NCBI GenBank assembly: GCA_015501055.1
Contig: JADNYV010000166.1
Span: 16,564-80,563, forward strand
DNA length: 64,000 nt
DNA from: Mucidula mucida
Lineage: Eukaryota; Basidiomycota; Agaricomycetes; Agaricales; Physalacriaceae
Direction: 5' to 3'
The position numbers were made by a program, and so were the translations under genes. The notes under the pieces were generated by a model, which worked only from the letters and a program-made list of their open reading frames with translations, had not been told where the DNA came from and ran no database searches. Shown one piece after another: positions 23,155 through 33,470 of this stretch (the stretch's first letter is position 1; every line of letters starts with the position of its first letter).

Positions 23155-23354
23155 TGTAAGAGATCGAAGTGGCCTTACGCCATAGGATTGACTCTGTGTT
23201 CTAACTACTCAAATATGTCTGCTTATATACTGCTCTACAATATTACTAGAACTTTCTACATGACTCGAGGATGAGTAAGCCTCGGGGAGGCGGGGCATAG
23301 TCAATGGGCGGATCTACGTAGCACGAGCTACGAAGATGCTCGAACCTTCCAACA
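23155..23354. mobile_element. Small solo-LTR-like insertion with 5-bp target duplication
   Basis: A 200-bp insert beginning TGTAAGAG and ending CCAACA, flanked by CTTCT at 23,150-23,154 and 23,355-23,359. The uninterrupted site TTTCTTCTTTGCGTG is present in the paralogous block at about 52,763. TGT..ACA ends and a 5-bp duplication are typical of LTR retroelements. No coding capacity. It holds a TATATAC motif. Confidence 0.85.
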
Positions 23355-23640
23355 CTTCTTTGCGTGATGCTCATCGCCTCAAGCTTTCGGACCATGCCAC
23401 TGGAGTCTGGAAAGTTCTCGTATTCCAAACCATTTGGCGTGTTCTGGCTGCTGAAGGAGATTCACAGAGCCGACACGACGTTGTTTGATTTAGATTTATT
23501 CATTGTCCTGCATCAACAGCTCAAACTAAAGCTTCGTATCTGTCCTCTCCACTCTCATCAACAGTCCTCAGGCTTACACTTAACTAATCCACTCCTTCAT
23601 CGTGATGACCATTTTCTATGATAGTATCCTTGGCACGGAC
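23355..23640. repeat. FunK1 3' flank, second part
   Basis: Continuation of the repeat shared with 14,910-15,195 and 52,775-53,060, ending at GCATCACGG near 23,653. No gene. Confidence 0.7.
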
Positions 23641-23659
23641 TCAGCATCACGGAATGTAT

Positions 23660-25097
23660 GCATTCGGAACCAAAGCGCGGTGAATTTCTTTTGTTGACAA
23701 TCACCATCATCATAATCTCTTCTTCGACAGCGGCCTCCATTCAACTTGGCATGAAGCCTAACTTTGTAACGACTCTCTTCTGTCCCATATTCTTCCATTG
23801 GTCGACGACTGAGATTCAAACGTCCCCGGCATCGTTACTCGCGCTCCACGAGTCTGGAAAGCGACAGGCCCAGAAACCGATACACGTAAGTACTGGACAC
23901 TACAAAAACCTTTTACCTAACTCAGAAGCGGGAGAGGAAGTTAACGATCCCTTCCACCCCCCGGCATCTTTCAGGGAGGTCTATCATTCGGCGGAAGGTA
24001 CATCTCACAACCCACAACCTGCCAACACTTGCATACGAGGACAAACGGGTGAAAATTGTTGAAGAGGTGCATGAGTCGTCGAAGCATCTTTCACGGTGTA
24101 GGGAAATCTTGGTATGACATTCAAGATTATGCCGACTTCACATCTGCGTTGGCTCAGTTGGTTCAAAGTCTGAGCTCTAATAGCATTTCGTTTGGACTGA
24201 AGCTGGCCTTTCTTTTCAGCTCTTGAACGCGTGCACTTGGATGGATTCGTTCATTGCGATATCAGCCCCGGAAATTGCCTCACTTACGAAGGGCAACTGA
24301 AGATCTCTGATCTTGAGTATGCACGGGAAATCGTTATATGACATTCGAGACTACGCAGACTTCACTTTTGCGTTGACTCAGTTGGTTCAAGGTAAGTCTC
24401 GGCCTGACGGTTTTGCTTTTGCATTGAGGCAGGCTCTTCTGTAGGTCTTGAACGCGTGCATTTGGCTGGATTCATTCATTACGCTATCAGCCCAGGGAAT
24501 TGTCTCCTTTCAAGGACCAAACGAAGATTTCTGACCTTGAATCTGCTTGCCCTTATCATGCTGCTCCGAGTCCAGGCCATCGCGCTGTCCCCCTTTACCG
24601 TACGTTTTCCTATCAAAACTTCCAAAGTCTTCAACTCATTAGGGATCAGGGCACTCCGCCGGTGTTCATGGCAGTGGAGTATCAAGTAGGGCAACATCTC
24701 TTTGAGCCTCTTTTACCCTTCAATTTCAAAGGACGTACCCGCCCCGGGATGCCAGAGCCTCCCGCCAAGAAGAATAAGGCTCCATGGTTCAGATTCAATT
24801 TTCTTCATGACCTCGAATCTGTCCTTTGATCCTTACTACACACACTTCTGGAAGAGTTCAAGCCGGCGGAATGCAGCCTGCACCGTACCGGGCCTCGCAT
24901 ATGCCTCAAGTGGATGCTACTTGCTGGGGACTCCCTCCGTATTCCAGTTGACCATATATTGTTCATGCAAGTTTGCCAGGAAGGCATGAGGTTTCAGTGC
25001 TATGATAAAATCATCAGCACTCTTATGGCGTGGACTCCAAGCTACCCAAAGCCTTGGAGTCCTTCTACTGTCTTACAGGCTGTTATGGTGAGGTGGA
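23660..25097 (+). pseudogene. FunK1 relic of a second subfamily, with internal exon duplication
   Basis: 23,665-24,010 aligns with the minus-strand relic at 60,380-60,710 and contains the N-lobe scrap equivalent to VTRASRVWK. 24,075-24,320 holds a catalytic-loop exon set (LVQ, then VH.DGF, IAISAPEI in place of HCDISPGN). A related set starts again at 24,325-24,530, so the exon pair is duplicated in tandem. The HDLESV region follows at 24,780-24,830 and the C-lobe continues to 25,097, where an LTR interrupts it. Many frame breaks; not functional. Confidence 0.75.
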
Positions 25098-25628
25098 TGT
25101 TAGCAACTGACTATAGCCACAAGACTAAACCAGGCACCACAGCAAGAACTAAGGAAGAAAGCATTCGCGTTTGTAAGACTAGGCTAGGCCAGGTGTATAA
25201 ACGAGATCGGAACTAAAGTACAATGATGCTATGCTACTGTTTATATACTAGTAAGTCTGTGTTTGGAACTCCTTGTTCATACGTGTTTCCGCTAGGGTTA
25301 ACTCCACGCCCTTGACCCAGTGTTGTATGCTACTAGTCCGTGAAACCATTAAATACGAGTGGTAACTGCATGTAAGTAATAATACTAAAACAATCATGTG
25401 TGCTACAAATGTCTGTGGTGTGTATCCAATAGGAAGTCCATGAGGTATCGGCATGTATGATGTCATCCATGTATTGGGTGTGTGTCCAACATGAGTACGG
25501 CTTCAGTAATGAAAAGGAGTATGATCGGTGATGAAACAGATGATGAAACAGTCCGTTGGTTGATAAGACAAGGCCCCCAATAAGATATGATAAGATGTGA
25601 AAATGTGAAAATATGGCGATTCATAACA
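25098..25628. mobile_element. Solo LTR (531 bp) inside a FunK1 relic
   Basis: Starts TGTTAGCAAC and ends TTCATAACA, giving terminal inverted bases TGTTA/TAACA. It is flanked by GTGGA at 25,093-25,097 and 25,629-25,633. The related FunK1 relic at about 6620-6645 carries the uninterrupted sequence GGTGAGGTGGAGTCGTCG. No internal coding region, primer-binding site or polypurine tract adjoins, so it is a solo LTR. Confidence 0.92.
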
Positions 25629-25945
25629 GTGGAGTCGTCGAAATCACTTTTTCCAAAGTTGCCAGATGTGACACACTGGGACCGTAAAGTCTTTTTGCAC
25701 AAGTACTATCAGGACATCTACACTTACTTTATGGATGCGCACAAAGACACGACTGAGAAAGCGCTCTCAATTTGGGATATTGGCCACTGTGAGGAGAAGC
25801 ACAGGGCTCAGCAGGGTCCAAACAAAAGGCCTCAAACTGCTCCGGACCAGTGCAGTGAGGCATACATACAGCCCGTTTGGGAAGAGGAGGAGCCACCGTC
25901 ACCATTAAGGTCAGAAGACAAAGAGACGGGCAGAAGTAGATTTTC
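25629..25945 (+). pseudogene. FunK1 C-terminal relic, continuation after the LTR
   Basis: Continues the relic cut at 25,097. HWDRKVFLHKYYQDIYTYFM and the tail NKRPQTAPDQ are readable and nearly match 6640-6950. Most differences from 6640-6950 are C to T or G to A at CpG sites (for example CGAG to CAAG and GACGCAC to GACACAC). This marks the left part of the mutational decay zone. Confidence 0.75.
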
Positions 25946-27425
25946 TCGAATAGACATCTTTGTCCATATTCCTTCCTAGTATATGCTGTTGTATTCATTG
26001 TATATGTGCACATAATTTCTCCTTAAATGAATGTCTCCTTGGCCTAATCAAGATTTCTGAGCTTGCGTCAGTATTAGATCCTTCGCTGGATGGTGATGCA
26101 CCACAGGCAATTGGTGTTACATTACTCCTCAGGCTTCAGGTGTTAATGTTTTCTAGTATTCATTTTCTATACAAGTGTGTTTTCCAGCTGGCATTGTTAA
26201 GCCAAGCAGAGTCTATTTTTTGTTATCCTCACCAAATTGTCCAGTGTCACAAATCACCTCTATTCTGTTGCCCCCACCTCGTCATTGCGTCAACACCACA
26301 CTCTTCCATCATCACATGTCACACGCTCCGGGTTCGGTCCGCACTGCCTTAGCCCAGGCCTGATCCAGGTATAGCCCATCAGCATAGCCTGTCACCTGTC
26401 CATCACCTCATGACGTGATCCACACTGCCTCTTGTTTAACTTTGAGCCATTCTATTGTTTACACAGCCAAAGACTCTTTATATATATACACGGCCTTTCT
26501 AGGTAGATTCCTCAGTTCATCAACTTCATCTCTACACTGTTCAGTAGCTCCCTGCACTGTATTGAGCCTGACCTGCTCCTACCTCACCCTATTATCATCC
26601 TTGCCTCTTGTCTTCATTGTTCCCCCGTCCTTGTGCAACTTGGGTGGTTGTTTGATTCATGCCGGACTCCGTCGTTGACATCCAGTATCTTGGTTCTTCT
26701 TCCAAAGATCCTCATAATTACCAGTATAAAAGCCTTCTAAGTTATCAAATCAGTGGTGTGAACCAATCCCGTTGACTTCCTGAGGATGCTTGTCCCAGCG
26801 GTCTAGCATCTCCTTCAGTGAATGTTACTCATAACATTTTTTCTTGTTACTACAGGTTGCCAAAGCAGTGTAGCTATAGAACTCCTTAATGTAAGTGTAA
26901 TTATATTGAGATGTAGGTTTCAGCATAGCTCCTGGTCATGCAGTATTGCTTCAAACTTCTTCCGGCATACATCACTGGCAAAGAAATACTATATTTCAAT
27001 CCCCCTTCCTATGTCCATTCCTAAATTGATTCTATATGCATAATTATACATGCTTATACTTTTGCACTACTACCACTTTCCACCCCCATAAATTTGAAAA
27101 ACACTACTACAAACTACCCTCCCCTCCCCTTTTACTCCTGCTCATCCTCAAATCTCAAAATCTGTGCATCCTCATTAATCAGTATATTCCTATATCCCCT
27201 CCTTAACCGGAACCCAGCCCCCACATGTGACACTGTCCACTCCCACGCAATGCCCGCAACACCAATTACAAACCACAGCACCAACACCAGTGTCTCCATA
27301 ATCCCTGACCCCAAATCCATGTTGCCCCTATAAATTGGCCCTCCACCGTCGCTCGGTAACCATATTTGCCTTCAGAAAAAAAAATCAGTATCAGCACTGG
27401 AAGGTAGAACATGACATAGCATACT
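25946..27425 (-). pseudogene. VPS10 3' fragment with its downstream flank, CpG-decayed
   Basis: 27,135-27,365 corresponds to the last VPS10 exon ([17 protein letters not shown] and the tail FEDE.E on the minus strand); 25,950-27,135 is the downstream spacer. Against the copies at 16,117 and 54,001, nearly all differences are CG to TG or CA. The match ends at about 27,425 within the last intron. A solo LTR is inserted at 26,245-26,680. Too short and mutated to encode anything. Confidence 0.8.
26245..26680 (+). mobile_element. Solo LTR (436 bp) with TCCAG target duplication
   Basis: Runs from TGTCACAAATC to CGTCGTTGACA. TCCAG lies on both sides (26,240-26,244 and 26,681-26,685). Empty sites in paralogues: CTGTCCGGTATCGTGATTC at about 15,668 and 53,537. 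It holds a TATATATA box at about 26,480. A related LTR lies in inverted orientation at 30,348-30,790. LTRs with TG..CA ends and 5-bp duplications fit a copia- or gypsy-type element; I cannot say which. Confidence 0.93.
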
Positions 27426-27429
27426 GCTA

Positions 27430-27669
27430 GCTTGGACTACGTGAGGAACAAACAAGTCTAAGCAATAGATAAGTTAGTTAAACAAGTGAGAGAATACAGA
27501 GCCAGCAAATGCCCAACTGGTACAGTTGGTCCAACATTTTTGGGGCAATCATGTAAGCACTGCCGGCGTTGGGCACACTTTGCTCTTTTCCTTTTGTGTG
27601 TCCATCTGTGTATTCTTAATGTATTTTCCTCTGCATTTTCAGTGAAATTTTTGAATTTTCTCTCTCAGC
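27430..27669. other. AT-rich left flank of the DIRS-like element
   Basis: Not matched elsewhere in the window. The start of the retroelement is probably in this stretch, but I could not identify its terminal repeat. The sequence before the first gag-like reading frame has no clear gene. Confidence 0.35.
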
Positions 27670-29376
27670 ATGACATACCAGCAGCCTCTTCCTGCTAGAA
27701 CAGCTCACAAGAGTCATTTTCCTTATCATCCATGGCTCCCCAATGCCAATACTTTTCCGCCATTGCTTGCAGATTTTGATTATGATTTTCTTTGCAAGCT
27801 CCCTAATTCTGTTGAAAATTTTTTCATTTCTATTTCTCACAGACACTGTTTGAATGTGGCTGCAAAGGCTCACAACCTGGCCTTTATTGCGGATACCAGA
27901 CTCTGCCAAATGAATGCTAGGAATGCCCTGACTCTTGACGTTAGGCCGCCTCTTAAGCCATACTTCTTATACACTGAGGAGGAACTGGAGGAGCTTGTAC
28001 GCTTCAACGACATGGTAAGGGAGTTGAGGCCAATCCCATTGTTTGTGCGGAGGGAAATTAATGTGGAACACATGATGTTGAAGGAGGTGGAGAAGAAGGA
28101 AAAAGAGGTTTGGAAGAAGAAGGAGTAGGAGGGTGTTGAGAGAACGGAGTTAAGGCTCAAAAAGGAAAGCGGCTTGCAATTGCGCTATACCATTAGGTAG
28201 GCTTGTGTTAGGGCAAACTGATGCCCTACTACGGTATATTCAGGTAGTATTTATAATACATACTAAATGTACTAGAAAGTTCTAATCCTACTTATTTACT
28301 AAGCTTCTGACTAAATCAGAATGTTCTCCAAGGTTCAAGCATGGGTGAGTTGCTAACAGCTCAAACTCCAATAGAGGGCATTCCCATTAACAACTTATAG
28401 ACACCCTTTGTCCATTATTTACAATAAGTTTGGAAATGCAAAGACACCCATTCCCAACTCCTACTTACAGTCCTTCCATGCAGGTCAGATTGCTAACATT
28501 CATTTCTTGACAGACAACAAGCTGGACTCAATCTTCTTCAACCTACGCCTTTTGGTCACTAAGGATGTTACTTTGATGTGGATGGTTGCCAAACCTAACC
28601 CAAAGAAGGTGACTATTATTAATTTGGTTGAAATGGCAAAGATCTGGGGTAAGGACACAAACTGATCCTATGTTACGGCGGCAGGTTACAAGCAGGCTCT
28701 GGAGAATATATTAACCGCTGTACAACATATTTTAAAAGTGGGCGCTAGCAGTTTTTCTTTTGCCAAGGAAATGGAGGTGCATATTGAGTATGTCTTCTTC
28801 CTTACCAGCTTTGAACACTCATACCCTTATTGGTATGCTTAGGAGCGCAAGAATTGAAACAAGATTCTGGTTTGAGTAATGCGCTTTGATCTAATGGACT
28901 GGAAGATTGGTGTGGCGGGTGCATTGGACAGGTTTTGCGCTGCTAAGTTGGCGGGTTTGTTGATCTTGTCAACTAAGCATCTTGCGTCTCCATTGTCCTC
29001 TGGGGACACGGGCTTGGCCAAGGTACCACACACGTCTGGGTCTGCTTTATGTTTGGGTGCTTCTTTGAATGCTTTTTGTGCGCGTCTCCCACTTGTCTGT
29101 ATTATCTGTGGCGGCAACCACCTCAACAGGGACCACCCGCCCATCATTACTTCCTTTCCAGATGGCTCTTTCTTCTTTATCAAAAACAAAGAAGGTTCTC
29201 TTTACACCACTAGGACATTTTGTGAAGCCATTAAGAATGTCTGCCTTTTCTTTAACCTCCCATCTGGATGCTCCAAGACTTACCAGCGTAAAGTCATCCA
29301 CATCTGTAGCCTCTGCGGAGGCAACTACAGCGCCGGCACCAGAGACCCTGCATGCCCGCACACCCCATGCATCTAG
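27670..29376 (+). pseudogene. Gag-like region of the DIRS-like element
   Basis: Broken into readable pieces: 27,670-28,128 (152 residues, ending in a Lys/Glu-rich run), 28,408-28,665 and 28,879-29,376. The last has two cysteine clusters, CIICGGNHLNRDH and CSLCGGNYSAGTRDPAC, resembling zinc knuckles of retroelement Gag proteins. There are stops between the pieces. Role by family: particle or RNA-binding protein of the element. Gag proteins diverge quickly, so the assignment rests mainly on position and the Cys/His clusters. Confidence 0.6.
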
Positions 29377-29755
29377 CATGGGAGACATGTCCTCCAACCC
29401 GCAAACTATACACACTGCTATTAAGGATGCTTTTGCCTCTGCTTTGTCTTCCGCTGCTTGCTTGTCTGGTCTGGTCTACTTAAATATCTCTGAATCCATT
29501 GCTCATTGTTTGCCACTGCCGGACTCCTTTCCTAAAGACTCTTTTATTTATAATGTGGTGATTACCCCTTACAACGCCAATGCTTTTGAACACACATTAG
29601 AGGATCATGGTATCCGGCACAAATTTCCGGATCTGGTTAAAAACTTGAAGAACAGTTTTCCTATTGCTTGTCTCCCTGCTCTCACCTCCACTATCATCAT
29701 TTCTAACCACCCTTTGGTTCATCAGCACCCAAAGGCTATGTGCACATATATTTAG

Positions 29756-31776
29756 ATGGAACTCAATGCTAGTTGTATGTCAGGTCCATATACTTGTGAG
29801 GAGGCCAAACAGATTCTTCGCAGGCCATTCTACACTTTGCCACTCATTGTTGCAGAACAGGATTATGGACCAAACTCACCTCCAAAGCTCAGAGTATGCC
29901 ACAATTTCTTAAATGATGACAAGTTCTTAGGCACTGGCTTGGTGAACAGCTTTGTTGAGAAGGAGTTCTTCCCAACTCATTTTGATATGGCACAGAATGT
30001 TGAAGATGTGATGAGTCAGATTTCTTCTGCCGTTGGGCATGTGTTTGGCACTCATGGGGCTGTGTTGTATCATGGGTCGCGTTTTTTTGCTCGTGGAGCG
30101 CGCTTGTTGTTGGTATATTTCATGTTGCTGATCCGGTTGCTAGATTGCATCCGCACCAGATCAAATGCAGGCTTGCCAGTTTGACATTAAATCTTTTCAC
30201 CAGACATGTCCAGTTTACCCTAATCACAAGCCCTACCTTATTGTTGAATTTGAAGGTTGCTTCTACATAAACCATATTCACCCATTTGAACTTGGCACTG
30301 CTAGCAGCAACTTGGGCCAAATTGCTAATGCCGCTGTCCATGTCTGGTGTTAAGAACAAAGTTCAGCGTAAACCAAACAACCATCCAAGTTGCACCAAGA
30401 TGGGAGAGCAATGGAGAAGTAAGGTAAAATGATAATAGGGAGAGGTGGAAGCAGGTCAGGCTCAATACAGTGCAGGGAGCTACCAAACAGTGTAGAGACA
30501 AAGTTGACAAACTGAGGAATCTACCTAGAAAGGCCATATATATATAAAGAGTCTGTGGCTGTGTAAATAATAGAATGGCTCAAAGTTGAACAAGAGGCAG
30601 TGTAGATTGTGTCATGGGGTGGTGGACAGGTGACAGGCTATGCTGATGGGCTATACCTGGGTAAGGCCTGGGCTAAGGCAGTGCGGACTGGACCCGGAGC
30701 ATGTGATATGTGATGATGGAAGAGTGTGGTGGTAACACAATGACGAGGTGGACTGAGGTGGGGGCAACAGAATAGAGGCAATTCATGACATCTGGAATAT
30801 TATTTAAACGTCTAACGGTCTTGTTTTGAAGTACGAGGATGACATAATCAATATTTGCTTTCTTATTCCTTTCTCTCCTGCTCATAACAGCACCTATCGC
30901 TACTCTCAAGACGAATCTATGGCCCTGATTGCTAACTTTTATATTCTATGACATCCAACAAAGATGGGTAAGAACTTTGTCAAGGAGATTGTCTTCATTG
31001 GTTTTTACTAGGATTTTTGCTGGCGCCAAGTCTCTCTTCCACTGAAAAAGTGTCTTAAGTTTCTGTGCCGTGTTCAGGAGTTCAGAGCACTCAAGACAGT
31101 CACACTCCTGCAGGTTCAAAGAATCCATGGCTTGCTCTTCCATGTAATGTTTGTTTATTAGGATGGCTCCTCGTGATTGCCAGCAATTTCCAGGTTCATT
31201 GCTGTATTCAAGTTGGAGCATGTGATGCTGCATATTCTATGCTTGGTTAAGGATGTTCTGGTTTGGTGCAAACAGCGACTGTCAGACCCTCTTGTCTTTT
31301 GCCAGCTCAAACCTCTTTCGCCGCTTGAAGATCTTCATATTTATGTGGATGCCTCAATGTTGTGGGGTATTGAGATTATTATTAGACAACAGTGGTACAC
31401 TTTCCGGCTTACAGACACTTGGAAGACACCAGGAAGGAGTATTGGCTAGCTAGAGACAGTGGCTCTAAAGATCCTTGCCTATTTTCTGGTGCAGCTCGGT
31501 TTTAGGAATTGGCATTTACTAGTACACTTTGACAACAATGGAGCCATTGGCGCTTACACAAAGGGTTGCAGTCTTAACATCAAGATGAATCTTAGTGTCC
31601 GGCGCGCATATGAGGTTCTTGTGAAGCATGGCATTGCACTGTCTTTTATTTATGTGGCCTCCGCGGACAATCCGGCGGATCCAGTGTTAAGAGGTGTTTT
31701 TTCTTTGGAGAGGCATCTTACTTATTTGTTTAAGCTTCCCGCTGAGTTCTCAAGTGTTCTTGTGGATGTGTGGTGA
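29756..31776 (+). pseudogene. Reverse transcriptase-RNase H of the DIRS-like element
   Basis: 29,756-30,100 reads PKLRVCHNFL and FFPTHFDMAQNVEDV (fingers). 30,165-30,347 reads CQFDIKSFHQTCPVYPNHKP (first catalytic Asp block). After removing the LTR at 30,348-30,790 and one target repeat, the frame resumes with KYEDDIINI, the YxDD box. One frame then continues to 31,776 with only stop codons in the way (at about 30,804, 30,949, 31,010, 31,160, 31,172 and 31,448). RNase H follows with IYVDAS, LETVAL, HFDNNGAIGAYTKG and VASADNPADPVLRG. The enzyme is dead here. Confidence 0.8.
30348..30790 (-). mobile_element. Solo LTR (443 bp) inside the reverse transcriptase
   Basis: Inverted relative of the LTR at 26,245. 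Its + strand ends are TGTTAAG and CATGACA, and it is flanked by TCTGG at 30,343-30,347 and 30,791-30,795. Removing it with one TCTGG joins the reverse-transcriptase frame (..VHVW then NII). The two LTRs share most of their length, including the TATATATA box region. They are probably two insertions of one family, not the two ends of one element, since each has its own target duplication. Confidence 0.93.
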
Positions 31777-32361
31777 GTTTACATTGTATATTTCCAGCAA
31801 GGTTTTGTTCTGATAACTTGTATAAAATGCTCTGAATTTTTATTTGTGTCTTGTGTGTTTATTAGTATTGCTGTAGTGCTTGATTATGCTTTCTACAGCT
31901 GCCCGATATTACATTTTTATTTCTGTTTGAAAATGTGCCAGTCTGGAAAATCTTAGGGTTAGGGTCTAAATGTGTGACTGTCTGAGATATTCACGTCTTT
32001 GCTTCTGACCACTATTATGTTGTGCCCAGACAGGTCTCTCTTCATCTTGTCTGGTCCGCATCCAGCTTTCATGAACAGGTCTTCTTTTATAGTTTGACAG
32101 ACTTGTGAGCCCCAAGTGGCTGTGTCTCCTTTCCCGCCAATGTCCAGAGCCCGTGCACGCTCTTCACCACCAGCTCAGGCTTTGTGCTTTCCCACTCCCA
32201 CCTCCATCTTTCCAACTTCAGACAGAGCGAACACTTTACAAGATGCTTGACTTGCGGCTTCACTGGTCATACCACTCACTAAGGCATGCAGGCCACAGAA
32301 GGAGGACAGATACAATCCCAGTTCTTTTTGCCCGCCGGTCTTAGCAAATTGTCAACTATTT
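31777..32361. other. Gap between RNase H and recombinase fragment
   Basis: AT-rich decayed sequence of the retroelement. It contains a short TTAGGGTTAGGG stretch at about 31,955. A + strand reading frame at 32,105-32,344 has no family resemblance that I recognise. Confidence 0.35.
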
Positions 32362-32570
32362 ATGTGGACAACACCCTACTCGTGGTTAGCAGAGGAAGAG
32401 TGTGACACAATTATCTTGCCGGCGCTTCCAGCATTGATTTTCTCTAAATTGGCTGGATCCCTAGTCCCAGACTCGCTCAGCTCGTATAGTGCGGGCTTAT
32501 TGCAATACATACAGTTTTGCGACTTGCATTGTATTCCTGAATTGTTACAAATGCCTGCACCAGTTCCTCT
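32362..32570 (+). pseudogene. N-terminal fragment of a tyrosine recombinase
   Basis: Contains DSLSSYSAGLLQYIQFCDLH and IPELLQMPAPVPL. This is the core-binding (SAM-like) start of tyrosine recombinases common in Agaricomycete DIRS-like and Crypton elements (family knowledge). The catalytic R-H-R-Y domain is missing because other sequence begins at about 32,570. Position after RNase H favours DIRS/Ngaro over Crypton. Confidence 0.65.
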
Positions 32571-33470
32571 TCGGGTGCCAGGCAGAATGTTGACACAAGA
32601 TCACATGACTTGGTTATCACTGTATGTAGAATCTAGAGCGCGCTATCCTAGCAAGTGTACTCAACATCAGTATCTGCCTTGGTACTCCATCCGTATATAC
32701 CTGATTAATAGTTTAGTTCTGGAAAGCCAAATTTCTGGAAGCACTCAGAACCGGTTGCGTCAAATATCAGCCTTTGTCTCAGAACTTGATGAATTAGGAT
32801 GATAATGTGGTGCATGTCAGTCCAAGACTTTTTTAGAACACAGTGCATCCAAGATGCTGATGTATATCTTCTGAGATCTCTCAAACAACTGCTCAAACTC
32901 AGGCAGTGTCCTTTATTTAATATGGACATCATCTAACACCCAAGTCAACACTTCAATTAGAATGGGAGCATATATCATGTACATGTACTGAGTACGCGTG
33001 CCCCGTGAAATTTGCTTGTCCACAATTCACAAGAAGAACACCACCATCAGACTGAACAGTGTGTGAAAGGACCGCGTCGATTACCACAAGCTTTGATCGT
33101 GGACGTGCTGCTTCTCGAAGGCGGTTAAGAATTTGCGCACAGTAAACGTCACTCCAGTTGTGCAATATAGATATCAGAAGATATACATCAGCACCTTGGA
33201 CGCGCTGTTTTCCAAAAAAGTCTTGGACTAACATACACCACATTATCATCCCTAACTCATCAAGGCGAAGGCTGACCTTGAAACTCGACGCGACCGGTTC
33301 TAAGCGCCTCCGGGGATTCGGCTTTCCAGAACTGAATTAATGATCAGGTATATACGGATGGAGTACCAAGGCAAATACTGACGTTGAGTACACTCGCTTC
33401 TACAGTGATAACCAAGTCACGTGATCTCGTGTCGGCATTCCGCCTGGCGCCCGCTGCGACTTCAAGCTTC
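32571..33470. repeat. Inverted repeat of an O-methyltransferase-linked fragment
   Basis: The + arm (32,571-32,885) and the - arm (33,165-33,470) match each other in inverted orientation, apart from an insertion near 32,625 in the + arm. The minus strand at 32,960-33,250 reads VQDFFGKQRVQGADVYLL, ILHNWSDVYCAQILNRL and SKLVVIDAVLSH, the SAM-methyltransferase core of a fungal O-methyltransferase. It parallels 62,820-63,140. The + arm has lost CpG sites and the - arm has not. No intact gene. Confidence 0.8.

Larger units (their letters stand above)
27430..32570 (+). mobile_element. Decayed DIRS-like tyrosine-recombinase retroelement
   Basis: Coding order is gag-like (27,670-29,370), reverse transcriptase plus RNase H (29,756-31,776), then an N-terminal tyrosine-recombinase fragment (32,362-32,570). 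That order is diagnostic of DIRS/Ngaro-group elements (family knowledge). All domains are on the + strand. Stops interrupt the frames, mostly of the kind made by C to T or G to A changes. A solo LTR interrupts the reverse transcriptase at 30,348-30,790. The right end is lost where O-methyltransferase-linked sequence starts near 32,570. Confidence 0.75.

Noticed and set aside
26245..30790. The two similar LTRs as the ends of one retroelement
   Set aside because: They are in opposite orientation and each has a private target duplication. The sequence between them is a VPS10 fragment and a DIRS-like element.
32362..32802. A continuous 146-codon frame as one recombinase protein
   Set aside because: Only the first 70 or so codons look like a recombinase. 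From about 32,570 the sequence is the inverted O-methyltransferase-linked repeat.
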